Positions 25,618 through 34,000 of a DNA stretch of 64,000 bases are shown in pieces (within the stretch, counting starts at the first letter, position 1; each line of letters begins with the position of its first letter). Source of the stretch: an uncultured Clostridia bacterium (GTDB lineage: Bacteria; Bacillota; Clostridia; Oscillospirales; Acutalibacteraceae); assembly GCA_944380875.1 (NCBI GenBank), contig CALWJA010000105.1, positions 62,001-126,000 of the forward strand, written 5' to 3'. The notes under the pieces are model-generated. The model saw only the letters and a program-made list of their open reading frames with translations. It was not told where the DNA came from and did not search any database. The position numbers were made by a program, and so were the translations under genes.

Positions 25618-26507
25618 TTTATCTGCCATTCTTTAATGTCCTTTACTTCATTATACATAGCCACATAGCTTTCGTGCCTGGACACACTGATCTCACCCTT
25701 TTTTACGGCTTCCAGAACAGCGCATCCTTTTTCCTTAACATGGGAACAGGAAACAAATTGGCAGGTATTCAAATAAGGCGCGAATTCCCGGAAACAGAAT
25801 TGAAGATTTTCTTTTCGCACCATGTTGTATCGTTCTATCTGGATAAAAGAAAACCCTGGTGTATCCGCTACATATCCGCCTTCCACTGGCAAAAGTTCCA
25901 CATGCCGTGTAGTATGCCGCCCCCTGCCCAATTTTTGGCTGATCTCTCCCGTCTCCAGACCAAAGGATGGATCGATACGATTCAGAAGAGAGGATTTCCC
26001 TGCCCCGGTATTTCCCGTAAAAGCCGTAATTTTCCCTTTCAGAAGAGGGCGGATCTTATCTATGCCTTCCCCTGTAACAGAAGACAAAGCATAAAACGGA
26101 ATTCCTGCTTTTTCATATATCTCCTGCAGCCATCCGGCATCCAGCAAATCCGTTTTGGATACCACCAAAACCGGTTCAATTCCCTGATCCTCTGCTGCGG
26201 CAATCATTTTATCAATTACCAGTGTACTGGGAGCCGGATCACAGATGGATACAACCAGAAAAAGCTGATCCAGATTGGCAATGGGTGGCCGGATCAACTG
26301 GTTTTTCCGGGGCATAATTTCGGATATTGTGCCCGTCCCGTCTTCAGAAAGAAGGATTTGAACCCAATCTCCTACCAACGGAGTTACATCCTTTTTCCGA
26401 AATATGCCTCTTGCTTTGCATTCATAGATAATACCGGCGGCTTCTACATAGTAGAAACCGCCGATGCCTTTCACAATTCTTCCCGTTATCACTTTTTCCG
26501 CCGTCAT
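25614..26507 (-). CDS. rsgA: Ribosome small subunit-dependent GTPase A
   Basis: A 297-residue circularly permuted GTPase that checks late 30S assembly. An N-terminal OB domain (TGRIVKGIGGFYYVEAAGII) comes first, then the G motifs in permuted order: VVSKTD (G4), GNTGAGKSSLLNRI (G1) and VADTPGFS (G3). A C-terminal zinc site follows with cysteines and histidine in LNTCQFVSCSHVKEKGC. It follows prkC by 15 bp, the usual order in Firmicutes. Confidence 0.97.
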   Translation of the reverse strand: MTAEKVITGRIVKGIGGFYYVEAAGIIYECKARGIFRKKDVTPLVGDWVQILLSEDGTGTISEIMPRKNQLIRPPIANLDQLFLVVSICDPAPSTLVIDKMIAAAEDQGIEPVLVVSKTDLLDAGWLQEIYEKAGIPFYALSSVTGEGIDKIRPLLKGKITAFTGNTGAGKSSLLNRIDPSFGLETGEISQKLGRGRHTTRHVELLPVEGGYVADTPGFSFIQIERYNMVRKENLQFCFREFAPYLNTCQFVSCSHVKEKGCAVLEAVKKGEISVSRHESYVAMYNEVKDIKEWQIK

Positions 26508-26522
26508 TGGTTGAACTCCCTA

Positions 26523-28610
26523 TCAATCTTCCGTAGGTTCTATGGGCGTACTGGATATAGGCATTTCCGACTCCAAACCGGATTCCGGATCACTGGAAGG
26601 CGGTTCCGGTTCGGAACTCTCTTCGGAAGATACAGGGGGTGTATACGTTCCCTGCCATGTCTGATCCGATTTTCCCGTTGCAAAGTCTAAAGTATATACA
26701 GCCCATTTCTGCCCATCAATTTCAATGGTCAATTCCTTATTCTCAGAGATATCAAAGGAAAGCTGCCATGTACCGTTGTAAGAAGGATTGATGGTGGATT
26801 CTTCCATCAGCTCAGAGCCAAGATACGCTTTTACATGGACATCATAATTCACTTCCGTGGGCAACGCCACATTGACTTTTACAGTCTTGGGATTCATCTT
26901 TCCGGAACTGTAGACCACATTGATCTTTGTACCCTTTTCTACTTTTACTCCAGGCAGCGGAGACGTTTCAAGGATAGTTCCCTCTGGTTCACCCGTATCG
27001 TCTTTGGCGACCGTGTCCCCAAGCTCCAGACCCATACTCAAAAGATAGGTTCGAGCGTCGTCTATATTCATTCCAATCAGTTCCGAGGGAATGGCTACCA
27101 TGTCCCCTTCGCTGGAACCGCTTACATACAAGGTTACAATTACGCTCTTTTCCGCAACAGAAGTGCCTGCCGGCGGATCCGTGCGGATGACACGACCTTC
27201 TTCTACCGTATCATCGGAAATTTCCACTACTTCGCTGTTCAAATTATACTTTTCCAAAAGCTCTTTAGCGGCATCTTCCGCCGTATAGTTGGTCAGATCA
27301 GGAATCTCGACCATTTTTCCGCCGCTGTTTACATACAAAGTAATTTCCCTTCCCTTATGCACCTTCATGCCGGCTGAAGGTTTCTGATCCAGTATTTCGC
27401 CCACTTCCGCATCCAGATTTTTCTTACTGTTATCCTGCTTAAATACGAAAATGTCTTTATACTCTTCATTTTCCAGTATGTCCGTAATGGACTCACCCAC
27501 AAAATTAGGGACTTCTACATCCCCTTCTCCTTCTGAATTAAAGCTGCGGATCAGAGCTGCTACTCCCAGCGCTATTCCAACAATAAGGAAGGCTGCCAGA
27601 ATACCGATACCAACAAGCATAGCTTTATTTTTCCGGCCGCTTCTATGCTGTCTGTCCAGCACTTCCTCATATTCAAAATCGTCATCGTATACAGGGGCAT
27701 CGCTGCCTTTTACAGTATGAATCGCGTTGGCGTAATTTCCTGCATTATCCTCAGAAAAATATTTGTATTCAAAAACAATACTGGGATTTCTTTTGAATGC
27801 CTCGATATCTGCCAGCATCTCTGCTGCTGACTGATACCGCTGAGCCGGATTTTTCTGCATGGCACGAAGAGTGATTTCCTCCAGGCCATCCGGAATAGCC
27901 GGATTAATATCCTTAGGCGGACGAGGATCCGCCTGCATCTGCATGATCGCCACAGAAACAGCATTATCCGCTTCAAAGGGAAGCTGGCCTGTGAGCATCT
28001 CATAAAGCATAACGCCCACAGAATAGATATCAGCCTTTTCATCCGTCAAATCGCCCCGAGCCTGTTCCGGCGCAATATAATGTACAGAGCCAATGGCTTT
28101 ATCCGTAATGGTTCTGGTCTCGCTTCTGGAAAAACGAGCAATGCCAAAATCCGTTACTTTTATGGTGCCATCCTGCAAAAGCATAATGTTCTGGGGTTTA
28201 ATATCCCTATGAACAATCCCCTTCTCATGGGCATGCTGTAAAGCCTGCAGGATCTGCACTGTAAAATGGATAGCTTCCTTCCATTTGATTTCCTTTTGCT
28301 GGGAGAGGTAATCCTTCAGGGTAATACCATCAATAAATTCTTCAACAATATACTGGATTCTGTCCCCAAAGCTCACATCGTATACTTTTACAATATTGGG
28401 GTGGGACAAAACAGCGATAGCCTTGGATTCATTTTTAAAACGCCGGATAAACTCTGCGTTTCCCAAAAACTCATCTTTTAAAATTTTTATAGCTACCGTT
28501 CTGTCGTCAATGGTGTCATATGCCCTATAAACAAGAGCCATGCCGCCAACGCCGATCAACTCATGTATTTCATACCGGCCATCCAATCTTTTTCCGGAAT
28601 ATTTATCCAT
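26523..28610 (-). CDS. prkC: Serine/threonine protein kinase with PASTA domains
   Basis: 695 residues. The cytoplasmic kinase domain (1-~275) has GVGGMALVYRA, Lys42 in VAIKIL, HRDIKPQN, DFGIARFS and APEQARG. One membrane helix lies near residues 330-356 (AMLVGIGILAAFLIVGIALG). Three extracellular PASTA repeats follow (VEVPNFVGESITDI, VEIPDLTNYTAEDA and VAIPSELIGMNIDD), then a beta-rich domain and a Ser/Glu/Pro-rich tail. It senses muropeptides or lipid II and controls growth and germination. The cognate phosphatase gene lies just upstream. Confidence 0.97.
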   Translation of the reverse strand: MDKYSGKRLDGRYEIHELIGVGGMALVYRAYDTIDDRTVAIKILKDEFLGNAEFIRRFKNESKAIAVLSHPNIVKVYDVSFGDRIQYIVEEFIDGITLKDYLSQQKEIKWKEAIHFTVQILQALQHAHEKGIVHRDIKPQNIMLLQDGTIKVTDFGIARFSRSETRTITDKAIGSVHYIAPEQARGDLTDEKADIYSVGVMLYEMLTGQLPFEADNAVSVAIMQMQADPRPPKDINPAIPDGLEEITLRAMQKNPAQRYQSAAEMLADIEAFKRNPSIVFEYKYFSEDNAGNYANAIHTVKGSDAPVYDDDFEYEEVLDRQHRSGRKNKAMLVGIGILAAFLIVGIALGVAALIRSFNSEGEGDVEVPNFVGESITDILENEEYKDIFVFKQDNSKKNLDAEVGEILDQKPSAGMKVHKGREITLYVNSGGKMVEIPDLTNYTAEDAAKELLEKYNLNSEVVEISDDTVEEGRVIRTDPPAGTSVAEKSVIVTLYVSGSSEGDMVAIPSELIGMNIDDARTYLLSMGLELGDTVAKDDTGEPEGTILETSPLPGVKVEKGTKINVVYSSGKMNPKTVKVNVALPTEVNYDVHVKAYLGSELMEESTINPSYNGTWQLSFDISENKELTIEIDGQKWAVYTLDFATGKSDQTWQGTYTPPVSSEESSEPEPPSSDPESGLESEMPISSTPIEPTED

Positions 28611-28626
28611 TGTCTTTCAGCTCCCT

Positions 28627-29358
28627 TCAGCAGTATTTGGCCGCAGCGATTGTTATATTATCGCCGCCGCCGTTCTCTTTTGCAAGGGCAATCAAATCAT
28701 TGCAAAAATGTTCCAACGGTTCATTACGAACAGATTCCAATATAGTATCATCCTCAACGTAATTCGTCAGCCCGTCCGTGCAGAGAAGCAGCACATCCCC
28801 CGGCAAAAAAGTTTCCTGCATAAAATCTGCAGCAACACTTTCGTTGACACCTACCGCCCGGGTAATGATGTTTTTTTGCGGATGAGTTTTCGCCTGCAGC
28901 GCAGTCAAATCCCCGCTGCGAACCAACTCCTGTACCATGGAATGGTCTACCGTCAGCTGCTCGATTCCCTCCGGCTTAACATGATAAGCCCTGCTATCAC
29001 CCACATGAGCGATATAAGCTGCTTGTTTTTGGAGCACAGCCGCCACGACAGTAGTTCCCATTCCCCTTAATTCCGGTTCAGCCAATGAAAAACGATACAC
29101 CGCCATATTAGCTTCTTCCACAGCGTGCAGCAGAAGTTCCCGGAGTTCCGCAGGCTCCATATTATCGTGGAGACCTTCACGAAGCACCGTATATATGGTT
29201 TCCACAGCCATTTGGCTGGCTGTGCTTCCGCCATTGGCTCCGCCCATTCCGTCACAGACTACCAGCAATGCGGTATTTTCAGAAAAATTCTCACAGCGAA
29301 AAGAATCTTCATTGGCACGCCTTACCAGACCTATATCGCTGTTTCCATAAATCTTCAA
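28627..29358 (-). CDS. prpC: PP2C-type Ser/Thr protein phosphatase
   Basis: 243 residues that reverse PrkC phosphorylation. NSDIGLVRRANEDSF, VVCDGMGGANGGSTAS, GMGTTVVAAVL, VGDSRAYHV and LLCTDGLTNYV with GGGDNITI at the end give the full set of metal-binding motifs. The start is a TTG at 29358 with GGAGG 10 nt before it; it overlaps the rlmN stop (TTGA), so translation is probably coupled. The prpC-prkC pair is conserved. Confidence 0.97.
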   Translation of the reverse strand: MKIYGNSDIGLVRRANEDSFRCENFSENTALLVVCDGMGGANGGSTASQMAVETIYTVLREGLHDNMEPAELRELLLHAVEEANMAVYRFSLAEPELRGMGTTVVAAVLQKQAAYIAHVGDSRAYHVKPEGIEQLTVDHSMVQELVRSGDLTALQAKTHPQKNIITRAVGVNESVAADFMQETFLPGDVLLLCTDGLTNYVEDDTILESVRNEPLEHFCNDLIALAKENGGGDNITIAAAKYC

Positions 29359-30398
29359 GCCTTCATTTCCTCCTCTTGCATTCTGCGGCGCAATTGGCCG
29401 CAGGAGGCATCTATATCAGAACCGAGGGTTCTTCTTACCGTTGCCGTAATCCCTTTCTTCTCCAGGATTTTAATAAAACGTTTCAAACGTTCCGGCGGGC
29501 TTTTCACGTATCCGTTGCCCGTTACATTGTTTACCGGTATTAAATTCACATGGCTCAAAATACCATGCAGCCTTCCCGCCAATTCTTCCGCGCAGGAATC
29601 CGAGTCGTTCACTCCGCTAATCATGGCATATTCAAAGGAAATTCTGCGTCCGGTAGTTTTTCCATAATACCGGCAAGCCTTTAAAAGCTCTTCCACACCC
29701 CATCTCCTGTTGATAGGCATGGTTTTGACCCGTATTTTGTCATTAGGCGCATGAAGGGAAACCGATAAAGTAAGCTGCAGCTTCCGATCCGCCAAATCAT
29801 ATATCTTATCTACGATTCCACAAGTGGAGAGAGAAATATGGCGCATACCAATATTCATTCCCTCAGGAGAAGATACCAATTCCAAAAAACGGAGCACATT
29901 TTCGTAATTATCCAGCGGCTCTCCCATACCCATCAGCACAATATTGGAAATCCTGTTGCCGCAGTCCTTCTGGGCTGCCTGCACCTGAGAAAGAATTTCG
30001 GAAGCTCGCAGATTTCTCGAAAAGCCGCTCTTTCCGGTTGCGCAGAAAGTACAGCCCATTTTGCATCCAACCTGCGAAGAAATACAGACAGAGTATCCAT
30101 GATGATATTGCATCAGCACACACTCCACACACTCTCCGTCCAGAAGGCCAAACAAATATTTTACGGTTCCATCCAAAGCGGAAACCTGCTTTCGGATGAT
30201 GGAAACAGAGGGTATGTAGTATTGCTCCTGAAGGCGGCTCCGAAGCTCTTTCGAAAGATCCGACATTTCCTCAAAGGAGGATACACCTCTTTGAAGCCAC
30301 CGGTAGACCTGTAGAGCTCTGAAGGGAGGCTGCCCCAATGAACCCATTATCCCTTTAATCTCTTCCAGGGTCATAGACTTTATATCTTGTTTTTCCAT
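29355..30398 (-). CDS. rlmN: 23S rRNA (adenine2503-C2)/tRNA methyltransferase RlmN
   Basis: A 347-residue radical SAM enzyme that adds a C2 methyl group to A2503. SSQVGCKMGCTFCATGKSGF carries the CxxxCxxC cluster motif, VLMGMGEPLDNYENV and SLHAPND are typical, and a conserved Cys lies near the end in DIDASCGQLRRR. The ATG at 30398 (MEKQDIKSMTLEEI) matches the family N-terminus. An ATG at 30443, right after the rsmB stop, would add 15 unlike residues; neither has a strong ribosome site. Confidence 0.96.
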   Translation of the reverse strand: MEKQDIKSMTLEEIKGIMGSLGQPPFRALQVYRWLQRGVSSFEEMSDLSKELRSRLQEQYYIPSVSIIRKQVSALDGTVKYLFGLLDGECVECVLMQYHHGYSVCISSQVGCKMGCTFCATGKSGFSRNLRASEILSQVQAAQKDCGNRISNIVLMGMGEPLDNYENVLRFLELVSSPEGMNIGMRHISLSTCGIVDKIYDLADRKLQLTLSVSLHAPNDKIRVKTMPINRRWGVEELLKACRYYGKTTGRRISFEYAMISGVNDSDSCAEELAGRLHGILSHVNLIPVNNVTGNGYVKSPPERLKRFIKILEKKGITATVRRTLGSDIDASCGQLRRRMQEEEMKA

Positions 30399-30443
30399 AT
30401 TCTTGTTCTGCGAAACTTCTAAATCCAAACAGACACTTCCCAT

Positions 30444-31772
30444 TTATATCTTCTGAAAAGCCGCCACAAAAAATCCATCTGAATCCGCTGTAAAAGGAAA
30501 AATGGTAATTTGATTTTCCGGCTCATCAATCTTCCTTACTATTCCTTCGGGAAGATCCAGAGCTAATGGCGCAAACCCAGGGTGCTCCAAAAGGAAGCGA
30601 TTGGCTATCTTTCCATTTTCCTCCGGATTTAATGTACATGTAGAATAGAATAGTTTTCCCTTTTCACGGACAAGTTCAGCTGATTCACAAAGAATAAGAT
30701 ACTGCAAATCCGGCAGGCCGTCAAGTTCTTTCATAGATTTGTAACGAATCTCCGGTTTCCTTCGGATTACTCCCAAGCCGGAGCAAGGCACATCGCAAAG
30801 GACCCGATCCGCTTTTTCCAAGGCTTCCTTTGGTGCCGAAGCGTCCCGAACACCGGCTTTAACTATCGATAAGCCTAGGCGCTCCGCTCCCTGACGAATC
30901 AGGCGAACCTTCCCTTTATATTTATCGAAAGATAGAACTTCTCCCTGGTTTCTCATTTTTTCCGCCAAGGTAAAAGTTTTTCCGCCTGGCGCCGCGCAAA
31001 CATCTATAACACGTTCCCCCGGCTGGGGATCTACTAAAGCGCAGCAAATTTGCGAAGAAAGATCCTGTACATGGAACCATCCCTCACGAAAAGCTTCCAT
31101 GCCGGCCAAAGATCCTGTTTGTTCCAATCGAAAAGTGTTTTTTAGGCCTGTAATGTTACAGCACTTTACATCATCTTTCGCCAGTGTTTCCCTTAATTTC
31201 TCTTCGGTAGTCTTTAAGGAATTTAAATGTATATACAGCGGCGGTTTCTTCTCAAGAGAATCCAAAATTTCTCCACACACCGTAGGATCATACGCTTTTT
31301 CCCAAAACGCAATCCATTCTTCCGGGCACGAATACCGAATGCTTTTCCCCTTTGGCGTCGTTTCATCCGGCCATTGTATGGATTTCTTATTCCGGATCAC
31401 ATTTCGCAAAACTCCATTTATAAAGCCCGATGCCTTTACAGCTTTATTTTGCTTTGCCAGATTCACAGCCTCATTGACCGCTGCAGAATCAGGGACCCGA
31501 TCCATATAAAACATCTGAAATACCCCCATGCGAAGGATTTCCAATACAACCGGATCCAACTTTCCAGGCGCCATTTTGGAAAACTGGGATATACAATAAT
31601 CCAAACGGAGCCTCTTTTCAAGGACTCCGTAAAACAAAGCGGATGCAAAAGCGGTATCTCTCTGATCCAGCCCGAAAGATATGACGGTTTTATCCAGAAC
31701 AATATTGGAATACCCTTGGTCTACACGCACTCGCAGCAGAGCAGCCAATACAGCCGATCTTGCCTTATCCAT
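30444..31772 (-). CDS. rsmB: 16S rRNA (cytosine967-C5)-methyltransferase
   Basis: 442 residues: an N-terminal NusB-like RNA-binding domain (1-~140: LRVRVDQGYSNIVLDKTV) and a C-terminal methyltransferase with VIDVCAAPGGKTFTLAEKM, the motif IV Cys in LCDVPCSGLGVIRRKPEIRY, and the catalytic Cys in YSTCTLNPEENG. Length is normal. It is the gene between yugP and rlmN in the operon. Confidence 0.97.
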   Translation of the reverse strand: MDKARSAVLAALLRVRVDQGYSNIVLDKTVISFGLDQRDTAFASALFYGVLEKRLRLDYCISQFSKMAPGKLDPVVLEILRMGVFQMFYMDRVPDSAAVNEAVNLAKQNKAVKASGFINGVLRNVIRNKKSIQWPDETTPKGKSIRYSCPEEWIAFWEKAYDPTVCGEILDSLEKKPPLYIHLNSLKTTEEKLRETLAKDDVKCCNITGLKNTFRLEQTGSLAGMEAFREGWFHVQDLSSQICCALVDPQPGERVIDVCAAPGGKTFTLAEKMRNQGEVLSFDKYKGKVRLIRQGAERLGLSIVKAGVRDASAPKEALEKADRVLCDVPCSGLGVIRRKPEIRYKSMKELDGLPDLQYLILCESAELVREKGKLFYSTCTLNPEENGKIANRFLLEHPGFAPLALDLPEGIVRKIDEPENQITIFPFTADSDGFFVAAFQKI

Positions 31773-31815
31773 AATTTGATCCTTTCTTCCTACTCGCTCT
31801 TAAAGGAAATTACGA

Positions 31816-32526
31816 TCAGTTTCTGTTTCTCCCCTGACGAGCCCCTACTATAGCGAGAAGCCGCAATAGCGACATCAATGCCGTAAATGTAGCGGCCAGA
31901 TATGTCATAGCAGCAGCACTCAGAACCTTTTTGGCTCCGCGCAGTTCCTCACCTTCCAGAATTCCTGCTTCACTCAAAGCCTTTAATGCTCTGGAACTTG
32001 CATTAAACTCTACCGGCAAAGTTACCAACTGAAAAATTACCATCAAACTATAAAGCAGAATGCCGATTGTCACTACAAAATCGTATTCTACTGGAAGCAT
32101 CAGACCTATCAGAATCAGCGGAATAGAAAGATTGGATCCAATATTGGTAATAGGCACAAGAGCGCTGCGCAACTTTATGGGAAAATATCCTCTGGCATGC
32201 TGGATGGCATGCCCAGCTTCATGGGCCGCTACTCCTACAGCCGCAATGCTATTTACATCGTATACAGGCTGGGATAAACGGATTACACCGGAACGGGGGT
32301 CAAAATGATCCGTTAACCTGCCGGAGGTGGATTGGATTTCCACACCGGTTACTTCCCCATATCGAAGCACCTGGGCGGCAGACTCTCTACCGGTTACGCC
32401 TCTTACTGTTGAGATCTCTGAATATTTCCGAAATGCGGAATTCACCTTGAACTGTGCAATCATGGAAATAATGATTGCCGGCAGCATATACAGAAAATAT
32501 GTGTAATCAAAGAAGTAAAAGCCCAT
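31816..32526 (-). CDS. yugP: YugP-type membrane zinc metallopeptidase
   Basis: 236 residues with an N-terminal membrane anchor (FLYMLPAIIISMIAQFKV), the zinc motif HEAGH in VAAHEAGHAIQHARG, and two or three C-terminal membrane helices (ISNIGSN-type region to LLYSLMVIFQLVTLPVEF). A third ligand is probably Glu in VEFNASSRALKAL. Function is not established. ATG at 32526 has AGGA 9 nt upstream and fits better than the ATG at 32532. It lies between fmt and rsmB, as in many Clostridia. Confidence 0.9.
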   Translation of the reverse strand: MGFYFFDYTYFLYMLPAIIISMIAQFKVNSAFRKYSEISTVRGVTGRESAAQVLRYGEVTGVEIQSTSGRLTDHFDPRSGVIRLSQPVYDVNSIAAVGVAAHEAGHAIQHARGYFPIKLRSALVPITNIGSNLSIPLILIGLMLPVEYDFVVTIGILLYSLMVIFQLVTLPVEFNASSRALKALSEAGILEGEELRGAKKVLSAAAMTYLAATFTALMSLLRLLAIVGARQGRNRN

Positions 32527-32547
32527 AATCATCCGTCCTTTCCGGAA

Positions 32548-33486
32548 TTACTGAGGAGATAGTTCAAATCTTTCGCCGGGCTCAAAAGAATGCCCCCGGA
32601 GAAAATCCCCAGCCTGCATTCTCTTTTTTCCCTGGCACTGCAGTTCCAATACTTCCAGCAGTGTTCCGTCGCCGCAGCAAACATACAGCCTTCCCTTTTC
32701 CTGGAAAATTTCTCCGGGAACACCCTCTTTTCTTCCAGAAACAGCTGAACTGTAAATTTTAAGCATCTGTCCTTTATAGAAAGTATGGGCAACCGGCCAG
32801 GGATTCATTCCACGAATCTTGTTATATATGCAATCTGCGGGTTTTGACCAATCCAGAACAGCCGTCTCTTTTGAAAGCTGCGGCGCATAGCAGGATTCCT
32901 CATCCTTCTGCTTTTCTGCATGCAGGCTGCCTTTTTCCAGTTCATCCAAAGTCTTAACCAGCAAATCTGCGCCCATAGGGGCCAGGCGGTCAAATAGTTC
33001 CCCTGCCGTTTCCTCCGGAAGAATTTCCGTTTCTGTGCGAAGAAGCATGTCGCCGGTATCCAACCCTTCCGCCATAAACATGGTTGTAACACCGGTTACT
33101 TTTTCCCCGTTGATAACAGCCCATTGAATGGGAGCTGCTCCTCTGTATTTCGGCAGCAGGGAACCGTGTACATTGATACAGCCCATAGTTGGTATTTCCA
33201 ATATCCCTTTTGGAAGAATTTTTCCATATGCCACAACCACAATACAATCCGGCGCTAAATCCCGGATACATGCCGCCGCTTCTTCTGTGCGCAAAGTTTT
33301 AGGCTGATAAACGGTCAGGCCTTTTTCCAAAGCCAGTTCTTTTACAGGCGGCGGAGTCAAGACATATTTTCTTCCTTTAGGCTTATCCGGCTGTGTAAAC
33401 ACACCGCAGATTTCATGCCCCTTTTCTAACAGGGCTTCCAGACAGGGAACTGCAAAATCGGGAGTTCCCATAAATACAATACGCAT
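32548..33486 (-). CDS. fmt: Methionyl-tRNA formyltransferase
   Basis: 312 residues transferring a formyl group to initiator Met-tRNA. MRIVFMGTPDFAVPCLEALL starts the fold; INVHGSLLPKYRGAAPIQWA carries the catalytic Asn-His and SLLPxYRG loop; GVTTMFMAEGLDTGDML follows. A C-terminal tRNA-binding domain completes it. Its ATG shares one base with the def stop (TAATG), so the two are translationally coupled and act in the same N-terminal cycle. Confidence 0.98.
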   Translation of the reverse strand: MRIVFMGTPDFAVPCLEALLEKGHEICGVFTQPDKPKGRKYVLTPPPVKELALEKGLTVYQPKTLRTEEAAACIRDLAPDCIVVVAYGKILPKGILEIPTMGCINVHGSLLPKYRGAAPIQWAVINGEKVTGVTTMFMAEGLDTGDMLLRTETEILPEETAGELFDRLAPMGADLLVKTLDELEKGSLHAEKQKDEESCYAPQLSKETAVLDWSKPADCIYNKIRGMNPWPVAHTFYKGQMLKIYSSAVSGRKEGVPGEIFQEKGRLYVCCGDGTLLEVLELQCQGKKRMQAGDFLRGHSFEPGERFELSPQ

Positions 33487-33959
33487 TATTTCAAATTCTC
33501 CAATTCTTCCGGGCTCAGCATACGCACTGCTCGGGTTTTAAAGACAATACCATCCAAATGGTCAAATTCATGGCAGCATACATTTGCGAGAAAATCATCG
33601 GCCTCAAATTCAAATGTATTTCCATGCCGATCCTGTGCTCTTACTTTCACATGCTTGGGACGTGTTGTGATACCGTATTCCCCTGGAAAAGACAGGCACC
33701 CTTCCACACATTCCTGTTTGCCGGACTGCTCCAGAAACTCAGGATTTACCAGCTCCATTACACCCTCTCCGATATCGATGGTGACAACCCTTCTGCGGAT
33801 CCCAACCTGAGGCCCCGCAAGCCCCACTCCATCGGCCTCATGCATGGTTTCGGCCATATCTTCCAACAACTGCGCCAGTTTAGCGTCAAAAACCGTAACG
33901 GGCCTGCAGGTTTTCAGAAGAATATCGTCCCCATCCTTTACAATATTTCGAATTGCCAT
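33486..33959 (-). CDS. def: Peptide deformylase
   Basis: 157 residues removing the formyl group from new proteins. All three motifs are present: GVGLAGPQVGI, EGCLSFPG (metal Cys) and CHEFDHLDG (HExxH). The ATG at 33959 (MAIRNIVKDGDD) matches the family N-terminus and has AAGGGAAGGA before it; the frame is open 12 codons further. Placed between priA and fmt. Confidence 0.98.
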   Translation of the reverse strand: MAIRNIVKDGDDILLKTCRPVTVFDAKLAQLLEDMAETMHEADGVGLAGPQVGIRRRVVTIDIGEGVMELVNPEFLEQSGKQECVEGCLSFPGEYGITTRPKHVKVRAQDRHGNTFEFEADDFLANVCCHEFDHLDGIVFKTRAVRMLSPEELENLK

Positions 33960-34000
33960 ACTGGATCCTTCCCTTCTGCAAATATTTATCGGCAATATCT